The notes beneath the pieces were generated by a model. That model did not search any database, was not told where the DNA came from, and saw nothing but the letters and a program-made list of their open reading frames with translations. 64,000 bases of DNA from CAVYXZ01 sp965223835 (lineage in GTDB: Bacteria; Chloroflexota; Anaerolineae; Aggregatilineales; Phototrophicaceae), in assembly GCA_965223835.1 (NCBI GenBank), contig CBDCXQ010000001.1, positions 4,092,001-4,156,000 on the forward strand, read 5' to 3'. Positions 54,144 through 60,347 of this stretch are shown piece by piece. Numbering within the stretch: the stretch's first letter is position 1; every line of letters begins with the position of its first letter. The position numbers were made by a program, and so were the translations under genes.

Positions 54144-54809
54144 ATGACAGATGAACGTGTAGCGGCGTTGCAGGCCATTGCTGACCAGATTAAAGCGTGT
54201 ACCCGCTGCCCGCTCTATGAAGGAACGACTAACTCGGTTCCCGGTGCGGGTGATCCTTTCGCCGAGATCATGTTCATTGGCGAAGGCCCCGGCTTTCATG
54301 AAGATCGGCAAGGACTGCCGTTCGTAGGGCGTTCTGGCGATTATCTCACTTATCTGCTCAAGCTCATCAACCTTGAACGTGAACAGGTCTTTATCACCAA
54401 TGTCGTCAAGCATCGCCCGCCCGAAAATCGCGACCCCACCCATGATGAAATTATCGCCTGCAAATCATTTCTGGACGAACAAATCGCGCTCATTCAACCG
54501 TCGGTCATCGCCACATTAGGCCGCTTTAGCATGGCCCGCTATTTCCCAAACGCCAAAATCAGCCAGATTCATGGGCAGCCCAAATACAGTAGTGACCCGG
54601 TGATCGCCTACTATCCGCTGTTCCATCCGGCTGCCGCCCTGCGCAACCCCAACTTGCGCCGCGATATGGAAGCCGATATTCATCGATTGCCCGAAATCAT
54701 TGACGAGGTGAAAAAGCGGCGCAGTGGTGAACTGCCGGCTGATGCAACAATCATCGAGTCAGATCAGGACGAAGATCAGCCACCGCTGGAACAATTGTCA
54801 TTGTTTTGA
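54144..54809 (+). CDS. family 4 uracil-DNA glycosylase
   Basis: 221 aa from ATG 54144 with AGGAGGG upstream. ACTRCPLYEGTTNSVPGAGD (Cys19, Cys22) and IACKSFL (Cys106) provide three of the four iron-sulfur ligands; the position of the fourth, in VVKHRPPENRDP, is His90 where Cys is usual. GEGPGFHEDRQGLPFVGRSG is motif A and YYPLFHPAAALRNP motif B. It excises uracil from DNA at the start of base excision repair. An acidic, Gln-rich C-terminal tail of about 25 residues ends in LEQLSLF, which resembles a clamp-binding peptide (QLSLF). It is divergent from the PreP gene. Confidence 0.93.
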   Translation: MTDERVAALQAIADQIKACTRCPLYEGTTNSVPGAGDPFAEIMFIGEGPGFHEDRQGLPFVGRSGDYLTYLLKLINLEREQVFITNVVKHRPPENRDPTHDEIIACKSFLDEQIALIQPSVIATLGRFSMARYFPNAKISQIHGQPKYSSDPVIAYYPLFHPAAALRNPNLRRDMEADIHRLPEIIDEVKKRRSGELPADATIIESDQDEDQPPLEQLSLF

Positions 54810-54875
54810 CGCTAGCGCAGTTATAGTAAAAGCGTCACAATAAGCCTATGTAATCAACCTTTTGGGAGAATCAAC

Positions 54876-55274
54876 ATGGCCGAGACCATCCGCACCGACG
54901 CCGATATTCAGGCCGAGATTGACCGTATCATCCGGTTGTACCCACCTCTGACCAATGATCGCCGGGCTTTGACCGTTCGCGTTGCGGACCGGCACGTTAC
55001 GGCTTCGGGTCATACACGCACGATGATTACCCGACGGTATCTGGAAAATGCGTTGGAAAAATTACCCGGCATTGCAAGCGTCAATACCGACTCCCTGTAC
55101 AGTGATGACCAGATTCGTCTGGCGGTCGGCCAAAAGTTACCTGCTGGGGTCAATTGCAACATCACCCATGGCATTGTTGTCCTCACTGTTCCCACTGGTA
55201 TGGCGACGACCCGGTTGGTCAAAACAGTTGGCAAAATCCCCGGCGTGCGCAGCGTTCAGACTCAAATGGTGTAA
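54876..55274 (+). CDS. BON-like domain protein
   Basis: 132 aa, GGGAGA before the ATG. Two segments resemble BON modules: LTVRVADRHVTASGHTRTMITRRYLENALEKLPGIASVNTD and CNITHGIVVLTVPTGMATTRLVKTVGKIPGVRSVQTQ, each with the strand-helix-PGV-strand order. No signal peptide, so it is cytoplasmic, unlike the better known periplasmic BON proteins. Role unknown. Confidence 0.7.
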   Translation: MAETIRTDADIQAEIDRIIRLYPPLTNDRRALTVRVADRHVTASGHTRTMITRRYLENALEKLPGIASVNTDSLYSDDQIRLAVGQKLPAGVNCNITHGIVVLTVPTGMATTRLVKTVGKIPGVRSVQTQMV

Positions 55275-55309
55275 CATACAGCCACTCAACAACTAAAGAA
55301 TAGCAAAGC

Positions 55310-56080
55310 TCAAGCACTCGTCACGCCGTCACGCATCTCATTATGCAGGGCTTCGGCTAGGTGTTGGGCCAAATTGAGATTGTCCTTTGCTATGTTGAGG
55401 TCACACTGCGCCAGCGAGTTTAAAGCTGCTTGCAGGAGTTGATCGGCAGCTTTTAATATTCGACTGGCAAGTTGGCCCCGCCAACCCGGTACACCGCGTG
55501 CGCAGGCAATGGCAACCTGCAAGCTGGTGCGGGCTTGTTCAGTGTGCAGCCAACTGCGCAATGTGGCTTGTTCGCTCCCTGGCAACGCCTGAAGATAGCC
55601 CCAAATGGCATCGGGACCCACGATTTCGACCAGTTCTTGCAACGCAAAAATCTTCACCGACCAGTCCCCATCGTTGACGACGAAAGTGGCGAGTTCATAC
55701 CGTAGATCAATATCCAACTTACAGCGGTCTGGTTTACAAAGCTCACAGGTGAGTGCATGAATGGCGTGTCGACGATTTTTAGGCAGTGGGTCATTATGCG
55801 CTGATGCTAACAACGGTTCAATATAGCTTTCTTCGGCAAGATGATCCATCAGTTGGATGCACCACCAGCGGACCAGACCGTTGGGGTGTTGTAACCCCCT
55901 AACGAGCGCAGTTTTCACTGCCGGCGAGACGGTGACATGGCGCAGTTCTTGGGCGGTAATACCCCCAACCAACGCAACGATCACTGCGTTTCGTTGCTGT
56001 TTGTCACTTAACAGATCAACCAGTTGTTCCGGTAATAAATCGTTGTAGTCCATATACTTTCCATTTGCTCCCAGCATCAT
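55310..56080 (-). CDS. HEAT-repeat-like hypothetical protein
   Basis: 256 aa. ATG 56080 overlaps the stop of the ABC exporter (ATGA); ATG 56053 with GGAAAG nearby is an alternative start. LVRGLQHPNGLVRWWCIQLMDHLAEESYIEPLLASAHNDPLPKNRRHAIHALTCELC and DGDWSVKIFALQELVEIVGPD look like degenerate HEAT repeats. CELCKPDRC has three cysteines in a CxxC-x4-C-like spacing that could bind metal. It is coupled to the exporter gene; function unknown. Confidence 0.7.
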   Translation of the reverse strand: MMLGANGKYMDYNDLLPEQLVDLLSDKQQRNAVIVALVGGITAQELRHVTVSPAVKTALVRGLQHPNGLVRWWCIQLMDHLAEESYIEPLLASAHNDPLPKNRRHAIHALTCELCKPDRCKLDIDLRYELATFVVNDGDWSVKIFALQELVEIVGPDAIWGYLQALPGSEQATLRSWLHTEQARTSLQVAIACARGVPGWRGQLASRILKAADQLLQAALNSLAQCDLNIAKDNLNLAQHLAEALHNEMRDGVTSA

Positions 56081-57813
56081 AACCGTAATTGCAGGTTGTA
56101 CAGACTGGCGTAGGCACCATCCAACGCGATCAACTCGTCGTGTGTACCCTGTTCATGAACGCCATCTTCCGTCAATACGATAATACGCTGGGCATTTCTG
56201 ACGGTGGACAGGCGATGGGCGATCACCAGCGTGGTCCGGTTTGCCGTTAATCGCTCCATTGATGCCTGAACCGCCAACTCGCTTTCATTATCCAGCGCAC
56301 TGGTTGCTTCATCAAAAATGATGATCGACGGATCCTTCAAAAAGACCCGCGCAATGCTCAGCCGTTGTTTTTGCCCGCCGGATAATTTGACCCCGCGCTG
56401 ACCAATATCGGTCGCATAGCCATCGGGCAACGCCATGATAAAATCGTGGGCATTGGCTTGCTTCGCCGCCGCAATAATCGCTTCCTGGTTGGCATCCAAT
56501 CGTCCATAGCGGATATTGTCGGCAACGGTCCCGGCAAACAGATAGACATCCTGATGCACCATGCCAATACTACCGCGTAACGAGCGCAGGCTAATTTCAC
56601 GAATCGGTTGACCATCCAACAAGATTTCCCCGGCGGTCACATCGTAAAAACGCGGTATCAACGAACACAACGTGGTCTTGCCCACGCCCGATGACCCCAC
56701 CAACGCCACGTATTCCCCGGCTTTGATGTCCAGGCATAGATTTTTTAGCACATGATCGTGACCGTTTTGATATTTGAAACTGACATTCTGGAATTGCACA
56801 TGCCCCCGAACATCGGCCAATTCAATTACGTCAGTTGAGTCCACTATATCAGGCTGAACATCCAGTAATTCCAGAAAGCGATTAAACCCGGTAATACCCT
56901 CTTGATACAAGCGTGCGAAATTGACAGCCCGTTGAATGGGATCAATGAGCACGGCAATATAGAGCAGGTAGGTGATTAAATCCGGCAAATCCAGCGTGGC
57001 ATTCACAATACTGACACCACCGAAGACGATCACAACAATCGTAATGATCTGAGTGAAGGCGATGATTCCGCTGGAAAAATAGGCTTCACTACGGTACCCG
57101 TCGCGGCGCGTGTCGACAAAGCGTTCATTTTCGTGCGCGAATTTCGTTTTCTCGAAGTGCTCATTCGTGAATGACTTGACGACTCGGATGCCGGCGAGTG
57201 TATCCTCAACCTGGGCATTGATGTCGCCAATACGCGCTTTGCTACGGGATAAGGCCTGGTTCATGCGTTTGTTAAAGTAGAAAGCATACACCGCCATGAT
57301 GGGCAAACAAAGAAAGATGATGAGCGTGAGTTGCACATTGATCGTGATTAAGATGAAGAACGCGCCGATAAACTTCAACATAGAAATCATGAAGTCTTCA
57401 GCGCCGTGATGATACAACTCAGAAAGCCAGAACAAATCGTTGGTGAGTCGCGACATAAGTTGCCCGGTTTTCTGTTCATCATAAAAGCCAAATGATAGCG
57501 TTTGATAATGGGCGAATAGCTCGTTACGCATATCGCGTTCCATCAATGCGCCCATCGTGTGCCCCCGGTAATCGACATACCAGTTGCAAAGCCCATGTAC
57601 GACCACCAGCGCCAGCATCAACGCCCCTATCGCATAAATCTGGTCGAGCGCATCAGGGGCGTTGGCCTGTAAGATGTTCTGAGTAATGTGCCGGGCACAG
57701 AGCGGGAGTATCAGCGTAACCGCCGCGACGACAAACGCACAGGCGACATCGGCAACCAGCAAGTGCCGATAGGGTTTATAGTAGGATAGGAATTTTCTGA
57801 AACGCGGGTTCAA
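56077..57813 (-). CDS. ABC exporter with fused membrane and ATPase domains (MsbA/LmrA type)
   Basis: 578 aa from TTG 57813, seven bases after AGGAG. Six helices span 15-310; the ATPase domain follows with Walker A GSSGVGKTT, Q-loop MVHQDVYLF, signature LSGGQKQRLSIARV, Walker B IIIFDEATSALD and H-loop IAHRLS. Complete half-transporter that works as a homodimer; lipid or drug export are both possible. Its RBS lies inside a possible 47-codon leader gene. The HEAT-like gene follows with coupled translation. Confidence 0.93.
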   Translation of the reverse strand: MNPRFRKFLSYYKPYRHLLVADVACAFVVAAVTLILPLCARHITQNILQANAPDALDQIYAIGALMLALVVVHGLCNWYVDYRGHTMGALMERDMRNELFAHYQTLSFGFYDEQKTGQLMSRLTNDLFWLSELYHHGAEDFMISMLKFIGAFFILITINVQLTLIIFLCLPIMAVYAFYFNKRMNQALSRSKARIGDINAQVEDTLAGIRVVKSFTNEHFEKTKFAHENERFVDTRRDGYRSEAYFSSGIIAFTQIITIVVIVFGGVSIVNATLDLPDLITYLLYIAVLIDPIQRAVNFARLYQEGITGFNRFLELLDVQPDIVDSTDVIELADVRGHVQFQNVSFKYQNGHDHVLKNLCLDIKAGEYVALVGSSGVGKTTLCSLIPRFYDVTAGEILLDGQPIREISLRSLRGSIGMVHQDVYLFAGTVADNIRYGRLDANQEAIIAAAKQANAHDFIMALPDGYATDIGQRGVKLSGGQKQRLSIARVFLKDPSIIIFDEATSALDNESELAVQASMERLTANRTTLVIAHRLSTVRNAQRIIVLTEDGVHEQGTHDELIALDGAYASLYNLQLRL

Positions 57814-57919
57814 TCAATAGCTCCTGGAATGCCGTGAACATGGCGCGGAAGTCGCTGATAATGGATGCAAGCCCACCCATTAACCAATTGTGACTCAGGT
57901 TGGTGATTGTAAACTTCAT
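57776..57919 (-). CDS. possible small protein, 47 aa, overlapping the start of the ABC exporter gene
   Basis: ATG 57919 with AAGGA six bases upstream; the frame runs through the exporter RBS and 38 bases into that gene before TAA. The peptide begins MKFTITNLSHNWLMGG and has an amphipathic middle (ASIISDFRAMFTAFQELLI). Translation would open the exporter start (TTG), so it could be a coupling leader. No homolog is known to me and it may be chance. Confidence 0.4.
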   Translation of the reverse strand: MKFTITNLSHNWLMGGLASIISDFRAMFTAFQELLIEPAFQKIPILL

Positions 57920-57960
57920 CTTCCTTCCTTTCTATAATTTTCAAAACTGGGTGGGCAAAT

Positions 57961-57998
57961 AAAAACATCACCGGCTGGCTCAGTTGCCAGTGATGTTT
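57961..57998 (-). terminator. terminator of the rtcB operon
   Basis: Minus strand: AACATCAC/GTGATGTT arms with an inner TGGC/GCCA pairing, then TTTATTTG; 16 bases past the rtcB stop. Confidence 0.8.
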
Positions 57999-58013
57999 CA
58001 GCGGCCCGCGCCC

Positions 58014-59348
58014 TCAATCGTTTGCCATTCGGACGATCCGGGGTTCGAATTGCCCCACAATCGTCACCAGGTCGGACTGGGCAGCCATGACTTCATGGAT
58101 AGACTTATACGCCTGGGGCGCTTCGTCCAGGCCACCGCCCAGCAACTCAACGTTGTGCTGCCTGAGATAAGCTTGCTGTTCGTGACGCGAGATATTTTTC
58201 TTGGCCTGACGCCGACTCATCTGGCGACCTGCCCCGTGTGAAGCTGAATTGATCGCTGCTACTGCGCCCTTGCCGCGTACCACGAAGCCGGGATCACCCA
58301 TCGAACCGGGAATCACGCCCAGCACATCGCGGCCTGCCGGGGTCGCCCCCTTACGATGCACGACCACATCTTGCCCATCAACGGATTCGATCCAGGCGAA
58401 ATTATGATGATTTTCGACACTTGCTGCCACCGCAAAGCCGGTTGCACAGGCGATGCGCTCATGAATGACGGCATGATTGGCCGCGGCATATTCTCCTGCC
58501 AACTGCATCGCACGCCAGTATTGTTCGCCGAGGTCCGATTGCAGGTCAAACCAGGCCAGATGTTGCACTTCTTGTGGCAAACCGGGGTGCTGCTGCTTCG
58601 CCAGTTTAGAATAGTGATCGGCAATCCGCGCACCAGCCCCGCGTGACCCGCTGTGTGAGAGCAGTGCGAGATAGGTCCCCGGCTGATCAATACCCAGAAC
58701 GTCGTCTCCCTGTTCCAGCGTGAACACACCCCATTCAACGAAGTGATTGCCGCCGCCGCTGGTGCCCAATTGTACAACCGCCTTGTCATACAAGCCCCGC
58801 AGCAACGGTGTGTCCTGCCAGTCCGGGTTCGCCAGCACCGGATGCTCGGACAAATTGCCCTTCTCGAACTTCGCCCCAGCCCCGAAACGAGTTTGCTCCA
58901 TAAGCGCGGTTTTGAGCGCGTCACGGCGAATATTGAGTTGGTCAGCGTCCACGTCAAACACCGTCAAGCGCATCCGACAGGCAATATCGACGCCGACCGC
59001 GTAGGGAATGACCGCATCTTTCGTCGCCAGCACCCCACCAATCGGCAAGCCATAACCCACATGGGCGTCGGGCATCAGCGCACCGGCCACAGCAATCGGC
59101 AACCGCGCCGCTGCGTCCATCTGCTTGAGCGTACCCTTGTCGATCTGATCCGCGCCCCAGACCTGATAGGGCACCGGGTCTTGCAGAACAATGACTTTTT
59201 CCGCCGATTCAATATAAGCCAACGCCACATCTAAGCCCTCGGCTTTCAGCAATTTCCAGGCTTGTTTGCGATACGTCGATGTCACCCCGGCTTCTTTGAT
59301 CGCCTGGTCCAGCACTTTTGCCTGTTGTGAATCAACCTTTTTACTCAT
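58014..59348 (-). CDS. rtcB: RNA-splicing ligase RtcB
   Basis: 444 aa, GGAG eight bases before the ATG. Metal-binding blocks PDAHVGYGLPIGGV and VGVDIACRM (Cys ligand), LGTSGGGNHFVEWG, LLSHSGSRGAGARIADHY, VHRKGATPAGRD and SASHGAGRQMSR, whose His371 matches the GMP-accepting histidine by position (73 residues from the end). RtcB joins 2',3'-cyclic-phosphate or 3'-phosphate ends to 5'-OH ends with GTP and Mn2+, healing cut tRNAs. No archease, RtcA or RtcR gene is in the window. It is preceded on the same strand by tRNA-Arg and two tRNA-like elements, an unusual context. Confidence 0.96.
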   Translation of the reverse strand: MSKKVDSQQAKVLDQAIKEAGVTSTYRKQAWKLLKAEGLDVALAYIESAEKVIVLQDPVPYQVWGADQIDKGTLKQMDAAARLPIAVAGALMPDAHVGYGLPIGGVLATKDAVIPYAVGVDIACRMRLTVFDVDADQLNIRRDALKTALMEQTRFGAGAKFEKGNLSEHPVLANPDWQDTPLLRGLYDKAVVQLGTSGGGNHFVEWGVFTLEQGDDVLGIDQPGTYLALLSHSGSRGAGARIADHYSKLAKQQHPGLPQEVQHLAWFDLQSDLGEQYWRAMQLAGEYAAANHAVIHERIACATGFAVAASVENHHNFAWIESVDGQDVVVHRKGATPAGRDVLGVIPGSMGDPGFVVRGKGAVAAINSASHGAGRQMSRRQAKKNISRHEQQAYLRQHNVELLGGGLDEAPQAYKSIHEVMAAQSDLVTIVGQFEPRIVRMAND

Positions 59349-59393
59349 GTTCCATACTCCAACACACCATCAAGCGGGCGGGAAAAAGAGAGA

Positions 59394-59457
59394 TATGGGA
59401 GACGCCCTTTGCAAAGCAAAAGGATTTAAACCTTTATCAGCCAATTGATACCCCATA
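59394..59457 (-). ncRNA. tRNA-like element with reduced T-arm (anticodon-loop UAA)
   Basis: 64 bases, 45 bases upstream of rtcB. Seven-base-pair acceptor stem TATGGGG/TCCCATA (last pair G-U); U8 A9 as in tRNA; short D-arm TCA/TGA with ATTGGC loop; five-pair anticodon stem AAAGG/CCTTT with seven-base loop TTTAAAT, U33 in place and UAA at 34-36. In place of the 22 bases of variable loop plus T-arm are 18 bases with no TTC loop. Folded by eye. It could be a relic tRNA or a functional tRNA mimic. Confidence 0.5.
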
Positions 59458-59511
59458 GCAAGCGGCCCGCACCCAGCTTGTAGCTAACCGCTAATGACTA
59501 TAGACTTGCAA

Positions 59512-59584
59512 AAGGCACAGCAGGATTTGAACCTGCGCCCTCTGGCTTCGCAAGCCAGCGCTCTCTCCCCTGAGCTATGTGCCT
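59512..59584 (-). tRNA. tRNA-Arg (anticodon GCG)
   Basis: Complete cloverleaf: acceptor AGGCACA/TGTGCCT; U8 A9; D-stem GCTC/GAGC with eight-base loop; anticodon stem CTGGC/GCCAG with loop TTGCGAA; five-base variable loop; T-stem GCAGG/CCTGC with loop TTCAAAT. Anticodon GCG reads CGC and CGU. Most bacteria read these with ACG. Position 73 is U, unusual for Arg, and CCA is not encoded. Its first ten bases overlap the end of the GNAT gene, whose stop codon is U8-A9-G10 of the tRNA. Confidence 0.88.
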
Positions 59585-59994
59585 GTGTTATCCAAATACT
59601 TGCCGACGATCTGGTACACGCCGATGCCCTGCGGCTTAAATCCAACCTTCTCATAGAAGCCTATTGCATCATCATCCGTGAACAGGTAAACGTGCTGTCC
59701 CGGCAGGCGTTCCAGCGTGAGTTCCAGCATGCGCCGCGCAATGCCGCGCTTACGAAACCCGGAATGCGTCCACACGTCAACCACATAGGCGTTGCCGATT
59801 CCATCCGACAGCACCCGCAGGTTGCCAATGATGCGGTCCCCAGCGTAGGCGAAGCAATTGTGCTGGCTATTTTCCGCCGATTGACGAAACTGTTCGAGCG
59901 TGCGCCCGTTATGAAAATCGTCGGCGATTAAATCATCAACCAGCGCTTGCCAGTCAACATCATCCAGATCGAATGAATAGCGAATGGTATCCAC
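59575..59994 (-). CDS. GNAT family N-acetyltransferase within the rtcB operon
   Basis: 139 aa from GTG 59994, with CGGAGG nine bases upstream. YVVDVWTHSGFRKRGIARRMLELTLERL is the acetyl-CoA motif A (RKRGIA), and YLFTDDDAIGFYEKVGFKPQGIGVYQ motif B. Its last three codons and stop lie in the first ten bases of tRNA-Arg. Some GNAT proteins (TacT, AtaT) acetylate aminoacyl-tRNA, but this one is not specifically similar to them as far as I can see. Its place between tRNA-like elements and rtcB is the reason to ask. Confidence 0.9.
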   Translation of the reverse strand: MDTIRYSFDLDDVDWQALVDDLIADDFHNGRTLEQFRQSAENSQHNCFAYAGDRIIGNLRVLSDGIGNAYVVDVWTHSGFRKRGIARRMLELTLERLPGQHVYLFTDDDAIGFYEKVGFKPQGIGVYQIVGKYLDNTGT

Positions 59995-60102
59995 GATTAC
60001 TTGCCTCCGTTTATTGCTTTATTGTTGTTCAATTTACATCACGAAAGCAAGTGGGCGGGCAAATTGCGCTCTGCCCACTGCGTTACTGTCTGCACGGGTT
60101 GA

Positions 60103-60174
60103 GCAAAATGGAGAACTCGAACCTCCGACCCCGCGCTTGCCAGGCAATAACCCACAGACTTCGGCCCATTTGAA
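60103..60174 (-). ncRNA. degenerate tRNA-like element (Ala-GGC-like)
   Basis: Keeps exact tRNA spacing: 7-base 5' arm TTCAAAT, D-region GCC/GGT, anticodon loop CTGGCAA with U33 and GGC at 34-36, five-base variable loop GGGTC, T-arm GGAGG-TTCGAGT-TCTCC, 3' arm ATTTTGC, U73. The upper anticodon stem pairs poorly (two pairs plus one G-U) and the acceptor has four good pairs, or seven with a bulge if CAAATGG pairs with CCATTTTG. A TTGACA/TAGAGT promoter predicts transcription from its first base. Confidence 0.5.
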
Positions 60175-60178
60175 TAAC

Positions 60179-60207
60179 ACTCTAGCAGGTAGAAATTCAA
60201 ATGTCAA
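60179..60207 (-). promoter_or_regulatory. strong sigma70-type promoter of the rtcB/tRNA-like operon
   Basis: On the minus strand TTGACA (60202-60207), a 17-base spacer and TAGAGT (60179-60184). Transcription should start near 60172, at the 5' end of the tRNA-like element. Confidence 0.75.
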
Positions 60208-60208
60208 T

Positions 60209-60247
60209 AAGGTTCATAAAGGTTCACAAAGGTTATACAGTTCCTGT
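60209..60247. promoter_or_regulatory. three 10-bp tandem repeats plus palindrome upstream of the -35 box
   Basis: GGTTCATAAA, GGTTCACAAA and GGTTATACAG follow each other with exact 10-base period from 60211, ending in the palindrome TACAG-TTC-CTGTA. One-turn phasing directly upstream of TTGACA suggests an activator or repressor site. Confidence 0.6.
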
Positions 60248-60281
60248 ACAAGTTGAGTCAGTTAGCAACTCGCGAGCGACC

Positions 60282-60316
60282 AAAATAAAAACGCTCCCCG
60301 CAGAATACGAGGAGCG
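60282..60316 (-). terminator. terminator of the sugar ABC transporter operon
   Basis: Minus strand: CGCTCC/GGAGCG arms followed by TTTTTATTTT, about 30 bases past the permease stop. Confidence 0.8.
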
Positions 60317-60347
60317 CAGTGAAAATGGTCCTGACGTGTATTAAAGA

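Noticed and set aside
54810..54875. Hairpin GACGCT/AGCGTC after the glycosylase gene
   Set aside because: Long loop and no T run; not convincing as a terminator.
60041..60090. A fourth tRNA-like element before the GNAT gene
   Set aside because: Forms a hairpin but has no anticodon or T-arm pattern.
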